Source: Comamonadaceae bacterium CG12_big_fil_rev_8_21_14_0_65_59_15
GTDB lineage: Bacteria > Pseudomonadota > Gammaproteobacteria > Burkholderiales > Burkholderiaceae_C
Assembly (NCBI GenBank): GCA_002786915.1
Contig: PCUV01000085.1
Coordinates: forward strand, 1 to 41,765
DNA: 41,765 nucleotides
Direction of reading: 5' to 3'
Shown: positions 34,701 to 41,765 of the stretch, in pieces
Position numbering within the stretch: the first letter of the stretch is position 1
Layout of the letters: the number at the start of each line of letters is the position of its first letter
The notes under the pieces: model-generated
Told to the model about the DNA's origin: nothing
Seen by the model: only the letters and a program-made list of their open reading frames with translations
Databases searched by the model: none
Made by a program: the position numbers and the translations under genes

Positions 34701-35380
34701 GTCATTTTGAGGGCTTGGGCGAGCGCGTGCACGATGTCATCGCGTAAAAAATCAACAGCATCGCGTTCTTGCGCCCATGTGCTGCCATTGGATTGCGCAA
34801 ACGCTGCTTTGAATGCATCGAACGCGCCTTTGGACTCCAGATAGCGCTCCATCTCTGCAATGTGCGGCATGTCTCCCGAATAGCCCAACTTGTTGTTGAA
34901 AACATGCAGAAAGACATCCAGAATGGGGTCGGCAGCGGCCTTGTTGGCTTTGGCATCAATGTTGAAAAGGATGACATCGGCAGTACCCGACACGGCGCGA
35001 TGAATGTCGGCCAGCAGCATGGCATCTTTGATTTTTTGTTGGTCAAAGAATGCGGCCGCGTTGCGCTGTACGCCCGTTTGCGGGCTGTGTGCCTCAATGT
35101 CTTCCAGCAAATACGACAAGATTTTGATGAAGTGCGACTTGCCCGAACCAAAGAAGCCGGACACCCACACGCCCATGCGGTCGGTGATGGCGGCATCATG
35201 CGGGCGGTCGATGGCAGCCAGATAGGCATCAAAAAATTTGCGCAGATAGTCACTGATTTGCTTGGTAACTACATACTCTTCCAGCTCTTGCCAGACGCTG
35301 GCAGCGTCCATCTGATCGGCCTTGACCACGCCGTTAATGGGCCGATTGATCGGCTTGATGAAGAGTTCGCTGATGTTCAT
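31766..35380 (-). CDS. brxC: BrxC, P-loop ATPase of BREX
   Basis: A protein of 1204 residues, typical for BrxC (the PglY-like ATPase). It begins MNISELFIKPINRPINGVVKA, with Walker A GFFGSGKS at 75-82 and Walker B KVIFLVDEAGQF at about 265-276. The remainder is a long helical region with coiled coil (about 950-1100) and a C-terminal ADFSAKSYLETEADVEAFV, close to the family's usual ending. BrxC is an essential core ATPase, thought to organise the restriction/methylation complex on DNA. It begins 49 bases after brxB. The ATG at 35380 lacks a strong ribosome site, but the N-terminus matches the family. Confidence 0.95.
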   Translation of the reverse strand: MNISELFIKPINRPINGVVKADQMDAASVWQELEEYVVTKQISDYLRKFFDAYLAAIDRPHDAAITDRMGVWVSGFFGSGKSHFIKILSYLLEDIEAHSPQTGVQRNAAAFFDQQKIKDAMLLADIHRAVSGTADVILFNIDAKANKAAADPILDVFLHVFNNKLGYSGDMPHIAEMERYLESKGAFDAFKAAFAQSNGSTWAQERDAVDFLRDDIVHALAQALKMTTESASKWFDSARESYSSSIESFAKLVNEYLATKAANHKVIFLVDEAGQFIGNNSHLMLSLQTITEQLGTRCKGRAWVIVTSQADIDAAIGDANLARSQDFSKIQGRFHTRLSLASSNTDEVISERLLSKTEAAHVLLRDVFASKSDVINNQLSFVGNAVSLRGYKDAAEFEATYPFAPYQFTLLQKIFESIRKVGATGKHLSQGERSLLDAFQAAAVNNANKSTDALVPLYDFYSSIESFIDGAAKRSIDQAPDNVLLQPYDCELLKAMFLIRYIPDIVKPNIDNLATLCIDQIDADKLVLKRKIQESLARLEQQRLVSRNGDLWFFLTNEERDVAREIGHVEVSAAEKSRLLAEIIFDEIFSGQTKVRHRDTKGDYEFNRLLDGAPWRQASHALSFEVLTPLGDDYDKLQAAKCILRSAEGHGKAIVRLAEGDRLDIELALYQQIEKYIVSPKADQATPSLKRILADRKDENRERRVRLVSQLSELITTGEFFALGQVVPIKAAGPDKVLDDLLNYLITNTYSKLPFLKVRQADPQAEIKAVLSADSLSTPGLDLNGDEGNALAIKELRDYLNLAASQTRVLLSDVVDRFAGIPWGWKPEWETVLLIARLFMAGEIKLMLEGNDLDPASAIEPLTKSNRFKQVSILKRKVADASSLKRARELYKDLFQKLGRDEEDALVADFRARLTEWQTELKGYVLTANTAHHPGKADIDAALARIAQQLSTRDSFAFIEALLSAKDDWLDAAEDIHNLVNFYKTQITAWRKLLDGLRVFSDNFEALKKVPQAAAALTDLEKIRDNPKPFGQVNRIEPLLATVTSANEALAAEKRERALLSIDSKITEVKTKLSAVAATPDVSNQALHVLQQLKTRIASQTSIAQILYLQAQGGDAMDEAITLIEAAAAKAAHQVADKGDTSKPVQTGHINVPPPASKPTKVIRAADFSAKSYLETEADVEAFVTKLRAELMSAVRAGQKARLQ

Positions 35381-35429
35381 GACTGAATTGAGTTGTTTGA
35401 GTTGAGCCCTGGTGACGAAGGCTGTTGAT

Positions 35430-36017
35430 TCATGCTGTCTCGGGTACCAGTCTGAATGCGCGGTAATAGTGGTCTTCTGCCAGCATGTTGAACAAGCGCA
35501 GAGAGTGACCGTCGTAACGCCCCGGAAAGAACATCAGTAATGGCGTATTGCCCATGATGGGGTGCAAGGCTGAAAGCAAGGTATGGGTGCGCAGCATGGG
35601 GTAAACCGCGCCCACGCCAGTCAGAATCAGTAAATCAAGTGCAGCAATGTCGAATTGACTGGCAACTTTTTGCGCCAATTTGTCTTCTTTGAGTACCGAA
35701 CGCAGGGCCGCCAGCGTGCTGTCATCGCCCTTGGTTTGCTGCATAGCTAAGGTTTTGTCCAAAAGCTTGCGCTCTTCAAGCAAACCTGTGACCAGTTGCA
35801 GCAAATCGACCGTACCGGTCTGGATGGGTGGCACATGTTTGGACAACGCGGGAAGTATGGTGCCAGCAAAAAAGTCCCGCACATCAAGCTCGCGCTCTGC
35901 GGGATAGTCAAAGACCCAGAAACCGATCTCATTGCCCAGACCCTTGCTGTCCAGAAAATCACGCGAGGTGATGCGGGGCAATATCTGGTTCAAACGCTCT
36001 TCAAGGCTCAGCGTCAT
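35430..36017 (-). CDS. brxB: BrxB (DUF1788)
   Basis: A protein of 195 residues from ATG 36017, which overlaps the brxA stop codon (ATGA); a start at 36035 is possible but would overlap brxA further. It begins MTLSLEERLNQILPRI, and contains GNEIGFWVFDYPAERELDVR, VYPMLRTHTLLSAL and LLMFFPGRYDGHSLRLF, all typical of DUF1788/BrxB. It is a small core BREX protein reported to bridge PglZ and other components; it has no enzymatic motif. Confidence 0.93.
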   Translation of the reverse strand: MTLSLEERLNQILPRITSRDFLDSKGLGNEIGFWVFDYPAERELDVRDFFAGTILPALSKHVPPIQTGTVDLLQLVTGLLEERKLLDKTLAMQQTKGDDSTLAALRSVLKEDKLAQKVASQFDIAALDLLILTGVGAVYPMLRTHTLLSALHPIMGNTPLLMFFPGRYDGHSLRLFNMLAEDHYYRAFRLVPETA

Positions 36018-36607
36018 GGGGTGCGCTCCATACAATCAAGGACATAAATTTCATGGTGGTGCAACAAGTAGCGATGCACCTCGGGGTGCAGGTGTGGCGG
36101 TGTTAGCTTCATGGTGCGGGCGTTTTCAAGGTATTTGCTCTCAGACAAGATGCGGACAATAACCTGAAACAACTTGGCTTTGGTGGAGGCTGACCAGTCT
36201 GCCACCGCAGCGTCATGGTGCGCGCATTCGGTTAAAAAATCTTGCCAGTCCAGGGGCGTCAAGCTGGGTTCCAGACGGCGTTGGCGGTTGGCGTACACCA
36301 AGCGCATGAAGTTACCCAACAACTGACTGTGCTTGACTGCTGCAGCCAACAGCAATTGGTTGACGACTTCGCCTTCACGCTCGGCAATCATTTGCCAGGC
36401 CACTTTGTCCAATGTGGTGAGACGTTTGCGAATCAGTGTGGCCTGCCTGCGTGCGGTGGCAGGAGTTTTCTTTTGCAACAGGTTGTCCACTTCGATGGCT
36501 TGTTGCCAAGTGGTGACATCAGGCGCTGTCAAGAGCAGTTTGGCAATGCGCTTGCTCTCCAACGCGAGCAGAGAACCTGCGGAGATTTCTGCGTTGAACA
36601 CGGTCAT
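36014..36607 (-). CDS. brxA: BrxA (DUF1819)
   Basis: A protein of 197 residues: FNAEISAGSLLALESKRIAK, then the LIRKRL region, NFMRLVYANR and a C-terminus HPEVHRYLLHHHEIYVLDCM typical of BrxA/DUF1819. BrxA is a small all-helical, NusB-like DNA-binding core protein of type 1 BREX. It starts 9 bases after the regulator gene and overlaps brxB by four bases, so it is the first core gene of the operon. Confidence 0.92.
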   Translation of the reverse strand: MTVFNAEISAGSLLALESKRIAKLLLTAPDVTTWQQAIEVDNLLQKKTPATARRQATLIRKRLTTLDKVAWQMIAEREGEVVNQLLLAAAVKHSQLLGNFMRLVYANRQRRLEPSLTPLDWQDFLTECAHHDAAVADWSASTKAKLFQVIVRILSESKYLENARTMKLTPPHLHPEVHRYLLHHHEIYVLDCMERTP

Positions 36608-36616
36608 GCCAGTGGC

Positions 36617-37582
36617 TCACTCGACATAGTTTGATGCCGCTTGCAAAAAGCTTTTTTGCACTTTTGATCGCAATGCGGGCGGTGCCAGCACCTGCACATC
36701 GGCCCCATACCGCATGATGTCGCCAATCAGTTCCCTATCGTCCGCATACGGAAACGACAACACATAGCTGCCATCGTCATCAAACGCACTCTCTTGCATC
36801 GGGTGCCAGGTCTCCCCTGCCACCCAGCGTGCCCGCTCAGGTGTGAATTTCAGCTTGGCCCAGGCTTGGGCCGCACCATTAAAGATGCCATAACTGTTGC
36901 CCAGCGACTGGTCAATGGCTTTGTCGCTGACCTCTTTGGCGTTTGTATCGAGCACTTCGAGATGGGTGATGGCATCGACACTGAAGTTGCGCACATCGTC
37001 ACGCAAGTGGCACCAGGCATCCAGGTACCAGTTGTCACGGTAGTGCACCAGGCGCTGGGGTGAGACTTCACGTTCAGTGGTGATGCCGTTTTGCCGGTTG
37101 AAATGCCAGATTTTGAGGCGCTTGCGCTCCATGGTGGCGGTAGCGACCAACTCGAATGATTTGGCAATCACGATGCGTTTGCCGGCATGAACGATGCGGA
37201 TGCGCTTGGCCACGTCCTGGCTGGCCAGGCCGTGTTTGCCCATCAGTTGGGTCAAGCGAATCTGAAGGGGTTTGAGTTTGGCGCCCAGCAGGCCAGGCTC
37301 CAACTGCTCCAGCAAATGCTGAATGGTGACCAAAGACAGGATTTCTTCCTGGGTAAACCACAAACCAGGCAGTTCACTTTCACCATGACTCTTGTCCAGG
37401 GTGTAGCCACCCAAGTCGCGGTCGAATTCAATGGGAACATGGAGTTGGTCGCGCAGCTTGGCAATGTCGCGCCGCAGGGTGGCTTTGGAGACCTCCAGCG
37501 TGGCCATGAGGTTCTGTGCGGATACGGCTGTACGACTGCTCAACAGGCTTTTGAAACGGTACAGACGCACAAGCTCGCTCAT
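36617..37582 (-). CDS. brxR: BrxR-like WYL-domain transcriptional regulator
   Basis: A protein of 321 residues. A winged helix-turn-helix occupies about 1-65 (SAQNLMATLEVSKATLRRDI is the helix-turn-helix), the WYL domain about 130-215 (SPQRLVHYRDNWYLDAWC, with WYL-type NWYLDAW), and a WCX C-terminal extension follows (FPYADDRELIGDIMRYG). WYL regulators with this layout lead many BREX loci (BrxR) and repress the operon. ATG 37582 follows AGGGAGA at good spacing. The gene is 9 bases upstream of brxA, so regulator and core genes share a transcript. An inverted repeat lies between promoter and start. Confidence 0.88.
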   Translation of the reverse strand: MSELVRLYRFKSLLSSRTAVSAQNLMATLEVSKATLRRDIAKLRDQLHVPIEFDRDLGGYTLDKSHGESELPGLWFTQEEILSLVTIQHLLEQLEPGLLGAKLKPLQIRLTQLMGKHGLASQDVAKRIRIVHAGKRIVIAKSFELVATATMERKRLKIWHFNRQNGITTEREVSPQRLVHYRDNWYLDAWCHLRDDVRNFSVDAITHLEVLDTNAKEVSDKAIDQSLGNSYGIFNGAAQAWAKLKFTPERARWVAGETWHPMQESAFDDDGSYVLSFPYADDRELIGDIMRYGADVQVLAPPALRSKVQKSFLQAASNYVE

Positions 37583-37592
37583 CAGTTCTCCC

Positions 37593-37642
37593 TTTGCATG
37601 ACGATTGGCTTTTTGGGCTTCTTGTTATTCATGCAAATCATA
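37593..37642 (-). promoter_or_regulatory. Putative BrxR operator and -10 element
   Basis: Perfect inverted half-sites TTTGCATGA (37593-37601) and TCATGCAAA (37629-37637) are 27 bases apart. One touches the ribosome site of brxR; the other touches a TATGAT -10-like element (37637-37642, minus strand). Binding here would block both transcription and translation. No convincing -35 element is seen. Confidence 0.5.
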
Positions 37643-37655
37643 GCGCAAGTCCGCA

Positions 37656-37729
37656 CAAATAAAGGGCTCCACAGGGCTTGGGATTGGGCTTGTAGGTGTA
37701 CCCAAGCCTCGATTTGTCCCCATGGAGCC
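37656..37729 (-). terminator. Rho-independent-like terminator of the VWA gene
   Basis: On the minus strand GGCTCCA pairs with TGGAGCC and an inner GGCTTGGG pairs with CCCAAGCC, followed by CTTTATTT. It lies about 70 bases beyond the VWA stop codon and just upstream of the BREX promoter region, insulating the operon. Confidence 0.6.
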
Positions 37730-37796
37730 GTCCCCTGAGTTCACTCTGTGTGACAGCGTGATCGTGATGTGATGGTGGCAATGGCTTTGGTTGGCC

Positions 37797-39122
37797 TCAG
37801 ACTGTTGGATTGGCCGGTTTTTGCTTGCCCCTGCCTTCTTGTGACTTTTTGCGCAGGAACGCAGGAATGGCATCACTGGTCTCGTCGCCGCTGTAGCGTG
37901 CTTCGGACTTGGAAGACAACCGGGTGGACATGCGCATGGCACTAAAACGCACCTCTTTGACCATCATGTCGGGGTCACGCTCGGCAAGCTCTCGCAATTG
38001 CTGCAATTTGTCTTGCAACCAGGGGTGAGCGCCAAAGCGGGTTTGCAACTGCTTCATTATCTTGCGCGCGCCTTGGGTGTCACCCTGCTGCACCAAGGCA
38101 CGTAATGCTTGGCTGGCATGGGCAAATTCAACTTCTTGCAGGCGGTCATGCACCGCCTGGTCTGCGGGTAATGCTGCAAATGCTGCCGCTTCAAGCGCTG
38201 GCAAGCTCAACATCGCGGCATGGGCGGTGACAGTTTCACCTTCCAGGGTGGTGGCTTGCAGTGATGCCGCCAACAGGTCGCGGGTTTGGTTGACGGCGGT
38301 GGGGCTGACATGCAGGCGCAGCATCATCCAGGACTCAGCTCCCCATGCCAAGTCACTCAGGTGATAAGTGCCGTCCGTGGCTTGCTGAACCAGACCCACC
38401 GGTTCGATGATCACACCCGGTGCGGGGATGAGTTTGATGTGAAGACCGCGCAAGCACAAGGACTGCAGAAGCTGAAACTCTTCGTCAAAGCTGTCATACA
38501 GGTCTTCTGCGGTCTGGCCGTAATACTGCTGGCCACCGCCGGCGCGTGCCATGGCGATCATCAAGTCTTCATTGAAGCCGCGACCCAAACCCACCGTGGT
38601 GGTGGTGACACCCTTGGCCAGCCACTCACTGCAATGCTTCTCGATAGGGGCGATGTCGCACAAACCGTTGTTGGCCTGGCCATCCGACAACAGAATGACA
38701 CGGGAAATGCTGGCATCGATGCCGCCTTCAAGCTGTTTGGCACCAGCCTCCCAGCCGCCAAACAGGTTGGTGTTGCCGCCACTCTGAACGCCTGCAATAG
38801 CCCGGCGAACCGAATCGGCCGATTTCACGGGAGCCAAAGGCATCAACACATCGACTTGGTTGTCATAGACCACCACCGCGAGTTGATCTGCGGGTGTCAT
38901 GCAACCCGCGATGTGACTCACGCAACGCAGGGCTTCATGCAGGGGTTGACCGTCCATGCTGCCAGAGCGGTCGACGACTAGTGCCAGTCGTTTGGCGGTG
39001 ATCTTGGCTTTGCTGGTTTCGGGTTGATCCGGTGCCTGAACGCGAACCATGACTTCAATGACACCGCCCTCAGCGGGAACAGCGGACTTCACGGGGGACA
39101 GCAAGACGGTGGGTTCAATCAT
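37797..39122 (-). CDS. VWA-domain protein
   Basis: A protein of 441 residues without a signal peptide. The von Willebrand factor A domain covers about 43-215: MIDAS motif DRSGSM (about 51-56), GGNTNLFGGW (Thr of MIDAS) and VILLSDGQANNG (Asp). The C-terminal part holds helices (VHDRLQEVEFAHASQAL) and a basic tail. The family resembles cytosolic VWA proteins annotated as Ca-activated chloride channel homologues; a metal-dependent protein-interaction role is more credible. ATG 39122 has AAGGAG at good spacing. A palindrome lies further upstream. The gene is separated from BREX by a terminator, so I treat it as flanking host sequence. Confidence 0.8.
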   Translation of the reverse strand: MIEPTVLLSPVKSAVPAEGGVIEVMVRVQAPDQPETSKAKITAKRLALVVDRSGSMDGQPLHEALRCVSHIAGCMTPADQLAVVVYDNQVDVLMPLAPVKSADSVRRAIAGVQSGGNTNLFGGWEAGAKQLEGGIDASISRVILLSDGQANNGLCDIAPIEKHCSEWLAKGVTTTTVGLGRGFNEDLMIAMARAGGGQQYYGQTAEDLYDSFDEEFQLLQSLCLRGLHIKLIPAPGVIIEPVGLVQQATDGTYHLSDLAWGAESWMMLRLHVSPTAVNQTRDLLAASLQATTLEGETVTAHAAMLSLPALEAAAFAALPADQAVHDRLQEVEFAHASQALRALVQQGDTQGARKIMKQLQTRFGAHPWLQDKLQQLRELAERDPDMMVKEVRFSAMRMSTRLSSKSEARYSGDETSDAIPAFLRKKSQEGRGKQKPANPTV

Positions 39123-39154
39123 GGCACTTCTCCTTGAGGTTTGGAGGGAGAAGT

Positions 39155-39174
39155 TTGAACCTGGCCAGGGTCAA
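39155..39174. promoter_or_regulatory. 20-bp palindrome upstream of the VWA gene
   Basis: TTGAACCTGGCCAGGGTCAA reads the same on both strands except for one base pair. It is 33 bases upstream of the VWA start codon and could be a repressor site. The rest of the 170-base gap to the radical SAM gene shows nothing else. Confidence 0.35.
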
Positions 39175-39292
39175 GACGTGCACCTGCCAAGCTGTGATTT
39201 CAACCAGTCGATTCAGTGCGAATAGGCTGGTCGCAGGGTCACGTGGTGAGCTTCATCGCTGGTAGCGTGCGGTCACAGATCGAAGTCCCTGT

Positions 39293-40192
39293 TCAAAGAC
39301 CCCGCTGCCACTGCGATCGCAGTCTGCTGTCTTCAGGATGGTCGATGGCGTTTTGAACTTCCTGCATCAGCCGATCTTTCTCCGCACCCAGCACACCTTT
39401 GAGGACCAACCAGTTCGAGGCATGGTCACTTCGAAACACGGTGCGTTTTAGCTCCAGTGCTTGGAGGAATTGCGCCATCTCGACAAACAGTTCTTGCTGG
39501 TTGAGCGGTTCCCACTGCGGGAAGGCTTGGCGAAACCGGTCTTCCCCCTGGGGGAAGCTCACCACCAGAGTGGCCAGAAATTCAGGTTGGGTCAAATTGA
39601 TCAGACGCGCAGAGTTGGCTGCATGCTGCTGTGAAAGTATTTGACCACCCAGTCCATTGAGCAGCATGACCGAGCGGGAAATGCCAGCTGCACCCAACTT
39701 ATCCAATGCATCACGCGTTGTCTCGAATGTTTCGCCTTTGTTGACATGCAGCAGCACCTGGTCATCACCGGACTCTGCACCGACGTAAACCAGTGACAAA
39801 CCCGCCTCGCGCAGCTCAATCAGTTCCTGAACGGTCTTATGACGCAGATTGCGGGGCAGGCAGTAACTTGAAATCCGTCTGACTTTTGGAAGATGGACTT
39901 TGATGGCTTCCAACAAACTCATCAACCGGCGTGTTGACAGCACCAGTGCATCACCATCACCCAGAAAGACCCGTTGCACATCGGATGCGAACTGCTCACC
40001 ACAGCGCCTGATGGCATCCAGCAGAACTTGTTCATCGCCTGCATGAAACTTCTTTTGCGGTGCGGTGTACATCTCACAGTAGGTGCACTTGTTCCATGAA
40101 CAACCGTTGGTCACAGGCAGGATCAGAGACTGCGCTTCACTGGGTGGGCGAAAGACCGGGTTGATGTATTGGATGGGAAAGACTTGAGGCAC
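39293..40192 (-). CDS. Radical SAM protein
   Basis: A protein of 299 residues. The iron-sulfur cluster motif is C31-x4-C36-x2-C39 in VTNGCSWNKCTYCEMYT, preceded by FRPPSEAQSLILP, a combination typical of a conserved radical SAM family of unknown substrate (COG1032-like). VYVGAESGDDQVL and VMLLNGLGG are later barrel elements. The start is GTG at 40192, giving MPQVFPIQYINPVFRPPSEA; no good ribosome site precedes it and a terminator-like hairpin ends about 20 bases upstream. It presumably uses S-adenosylmethionine to make a 5'-deoxyadenosyl radical. Confidence 0.83.
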   Translation of the reverse strand: MPQVFPIQYINPVFRPPSEAQSLILPVTNGCSWNKCTYCEMYTAPQKKFHAGDEQVLLDAIRRCGEQFASDVQRVFLGDGDALVLSTRRLMSLLEAIKVHLPKVRRISSYCLPRNLRHKTVQELIELREAGLSLVYVGAESGDDQVLLHVNKGETFETTRDALDKLGAAGISRSVMLLNGLGGQILSQQHAANSARLINLTQPEFLATLVVSFPQGEDRFRQAFPQWEPLNQQELFVEMAQFLQALELKRTVFRSDHASNWLVLKGVLGAEKDRLMQEVQNAIDHPEDSRLRSQWQRGL

Positions 40193-40207
40193 GGGGAGAT
40201 TGGAAAT

Positions 40208-40290
40208 CTAAGAAAAAGCCCGGCACGGTGGCCGGGACTGAACCCTTGCGGGCCTCGTTCAGGGAGGAAAAACGAGGGGGGTTTATCCCC
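40208..40290 (-). ncRNA. Candidate small RNA or attenuator with anti-Shine-Dalgarno loop
   Basis: On the minus strand a 7-bp hairpin CCTCGTT/AACGAGG shows TTTCCTCCCTG in its loop. It is followed by CTGAAC/GTTCAG pairing that excludes the first hairpin, then a terminator. TTGTGA (40303-40308) and GATAAA (40282-40287) upstream could form a promoter. This is either a short RNA of about 65-80 bases or the leader of the radical SAM gene. The remainder of 40310-40505 holds no gene I can support apart from the upstream region of the histone-like gene. Confidence 0.4.
40211..40238 (-). terminator. Terminator-like hairpin upstream of the radical SAM gene
   Basis: CCCGGC (minus strand, 40231-40236) pairs with GCCGGG (40219-40224) around a 6-base loop and is followed by CTTTTTCTT. 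It reads toward the radical SAM gene, 18 bases before its start. Confidence 0.6.
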
Positions 40291-40505
40291 GCGTTGAATC
40301 TATCACAATCGTCTATGCGTGGCTGATCACTGCACCCAGATCATGCACGTCATGTCCGCAGCGACTTGTGGCAACTCTCAAAATCTTCAGAGGCATTGCT
40401 CATAATGCACAGCACCATTCCAATCAAACCACTCACACTATTTCTTGCGACAATAAGCCACTGACAAAATCTTCACGTCAGCAAACAACAAGGACACACA
40501 ACTCA

Positions 40506-40850
40506 ATGGCAACTGCAAAGAAGACTGCGCCCAAGGCTGCAGCAACTCCCAAGAAGGTCGCAAAGGTAGCAACACCAGCCAAGGCATCCAAGCCCGTGGC
40601 CAAGGTGGCTGCAAAAGCGCCCGCGAAGAAAGCGCCTGTTTCAAAGGCAGCCAAAGCCATCGCCAAGCTCAGTGCCAACATTGCCAAGCTGACCGAGCGC
40701 AAAGACAAGATCAACGCAGAAATCAATGCCCTGCGTGATCAGCGCACTGCACTGAAAGCTGCACCAGCCGCTGCACCGGCAGCAGCACCCAAGGCCGCCC
40801 CTAAAGCGCCAGTTGCCAAGAAGGCCGCCAAACCTGCTGCCAAAAAATAG
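40506..40850 (+). CDS. Histone H1-like Ala/Lys/Pro-rich nucleoid protein
   Basis: A protein of 114 residues from ATG 40506; the frame is open for 46 codons upstream but those residues are not lysine/alanine rich, and AAGGA precedes ATG 40506. The protein starts MATAKKTAPKAAATPKK, has a short helical coiled-coil segment (AKLSANIAKLTERKDKINAE, about residues 53-72) and ends in PAAAP/KAAPKAPVAKKA repeats with a basic tail. This is the composition of betaproteobacterial H1-like proteins that bind DNA non-specifically. It is the only confident plus-strand gene here. Confidence 0.8.
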   Translation: MATAKKTAPKAAATPKKVAKVATPAKASKPVAKVAAKAPAKKAPVSKAAKAIAKLSANIAKLTERKDKINAEINALRDQRTALKAAPAAAPAAAPKAAPKAPVAKKAAKPAAKK

Positions 40851-40875
40851 ACTTCGCAGCAAAGTTGCGAACTCA

Positions 40876-40901
40876 ACGATGGGCTCTTTAGGGCCCATCG
40901 T
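40876..40901. terminator. Bidirectional terminator hairpin
   Basis: ACGATGGGC and GCCCATCGT form a perfect 9-bp stem with an 8-base loop, 25 bases after the histone-like stop codon. It also lies downstream of the convergent gene at 41009. The T-run is weak. Confidence 0.6.
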
Positions 40902-41008
40902 CATTTGTGGCCAAGATGTTTTGCGATTTCATCCTTGCTTCTATCGATCCTTGCATTGAATTGCAATTTTCTCGGTTGGTTTCTTGGTTTGACACGACCC
41001 CTGGCCAC

Positions 41009-41647
41009 CTAAACCCCCAACCCCACCTGCATCACCGCCACATTGGCCAGATACACCGCCGTGCCAATACGTGCCACCTGATCAGGCTGGCAGTCCTGCG
41101 CATCGCCCATCCCCAGCACGGCAGCCAGGGTCTGGCCCAGACCCGCATCAGCACGCTGCAAGTTGTGCAGTGCATCCTCCAGCAACAGACCCATCAGCTT
41201 CTTGGCATACGAGCGACTCGGTGCCCCATTGCGCCCGGATGGACGAAACAGGGGATGGGTGCAATGAAACACACCACAGGAATACAGCAAAGCTGCCACA
41301 AAGGCCACAGACCGCTCATGCGGCAAAAGATCAACAAAAGCCTTGGCCTGCCGGGCTGCCCGCAGCGCCTGATTGATCGGCAGCAGCATCTGCGTCTGTT
41401 GAGGTGCAGCATTCACCGACTGTCTTGAAATGCGCGGGAAGAAATAGGACTCCACCACCTCGGCATCCGCCAGGGCATCCCTGACAAAGCGCTCCAGGGC
41501 TGAGCCCGATGGCAAATCACAGGCCTTGATCATGACCTGGCGCAATACCTGCACTTCAGACGCTGGCAAGCGAGACATTCTTGGTGCAGGCAGGCCATTC
41601 ATGGCGTGCATCAAGGACGGGAATTTGACTGAATTGCTGTTCTTCAT
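41009..41647 (-). CDS. Hypothetical protein
   Basis: A protein of 212 residues. ATG 41647 (MKNSNSVKFPSL) has GGAG at good spacing; a frame extension to 41707 has none. Mostly helical, with AFVDLLPHERSVAFVAALL and a cluster of Cys/His (SCGVFHCTHP, about residues 126-135) that might bind metal, though no pattern of a known HD or zinc family is complete. The C-terminus (VARIGTAVYLANVAVMQVGLGV) is hydrophobic. I do not recognise the family. Confidence 0.6.
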   Translation of the reverse strand: MKNSNSVKFPSLMHAMNGLPAPRMSRLPASEVQVLRQVMIKACDLPSGSALERFVRDALADAEVVESYFFPRISRQSVNAAPQQTQMLLPINQALRAARQAKAFVDLLPHERSVAFVAALLYSCGVFHCTHPLFRPSGRNGAPSRSYAKKLMGLLLEDALHNLQRADAGLGQTLAAVLGMGDAQDCQPDQVARIGTAVYLANVAVMQVGLGV

Positions 41648-41692
41648 AAAACTTCTCCTTGGAAATGGTCCTGTTGAACTAAACCGCTGACG

Positions 41693-41724
41693 CGGTGGTT
41701 GGAACACGCAGCGCTACCACCGCG
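41693..41724. repeat. Inverted repeat upstream of the gene at 41009
   Basis: GCGGTGGT and ACCACCGC form an 8-bp stem around 16 bases, followed on the plus strand by GCTTTCTTT. It may be a terminator of a plus-strand gene outside the window or a leader structure. Confidence 0.3.
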
Positions 41725-41765
41725 CTTTCTTTGGCGCCTATCTTGCATTGGTGCGTGATTAGGTG

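Noticed and set aside
1..41765. Mobile element driving the insertions (transposase, integrase, phage)
   Set aside because: No transposase or integrase gene, no terminal inverted repeats of insertion-sequence type and no tRNA attachment site seen.

Overview
This window reads as chromosomal DNA of a betaproteobacterium, most likely Burkholderiales/Comamonadaceae. The support is a YajD-type HNH nuclease, an Ala/Lys-rich histone H1-like protein, and short palindromic repeats of a type I associate with Comamonadaceae. I see no rRNA, tRNA, CRISPR array, transposase or phage structural gene. Almost every gene is on the minus strand, so the functional order runs from high to low coordinates.

Right flank (about 37.6-41.7 kb): an unknown protein, the histone H1-like gene (the only clear plus-strand gene), a radical SAM protein with a possible small RNA or attenuator in front of it, and a von Willebrand A (VWA) protein.

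Centre (37.6 down to 10.3 kb): a complete type 1 BREX phage-defence locus. A WYL regulator (BrxR-like) with a putative operator leads, followed by brxA, brxB, brxC, pglX, pglZ and brxL. The core is heavily interrupted. Between brxC and pglX lie an AbiEi/AbiEii toxin-antitoxin pair and two repeat-protein genes: a leucine-rich-repeat-like (LRR-like) protein and an LRR-like plus leucine-rich-repeat-variant (LRV) protein. Between pglX and pglZ lie a third LRV protein, a three-gene HEPN / AAA ATPase / TOPRIM(DUF4435) module resembling an extended PARIS system, and an AlbA_2 (Schlafen-type) ATP-binding protein. Each of the three repeat-protein genes is bordered by a broken piece of pglX: two 5'-end remnants (28.2-28.4 and 29.6-29.9 kb) and one internally deleted 3'-end remnant (19.06-19.25 kb). 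This looks like serial insertion or recombination of accessory cassettes using pglX ends, and it is the most unusual structure here. The intact pglX has an AT-rich central segment, suggesting a swapped specificity region.

Left of BREX (10.3 down to 1 kb): a 39-residue membrane peptide gene missed by length filters, directly upstream of a divergent NAD+-dependent DNA ligase; a WGR-domain protein with a foreign-looking AT-rich C-terminal part; and a YhaO/YhaN-like (SbcDC-like) nuclease/ATPase pair. The window ends in a basic low-complexity protein and the partial YajD-type gene.

Inferred working model: BrxR controls the operon, PglX marks host DNA, and BrxA/B/C, PglZ and BrxL block unmodified phage. 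AbiE and HEPN-ATPase-TOPRIM may act as back-up abortive layers if BREX is inhibited. The LRR/LRV proteins are uncharacterised candidates for sensing or specificity.
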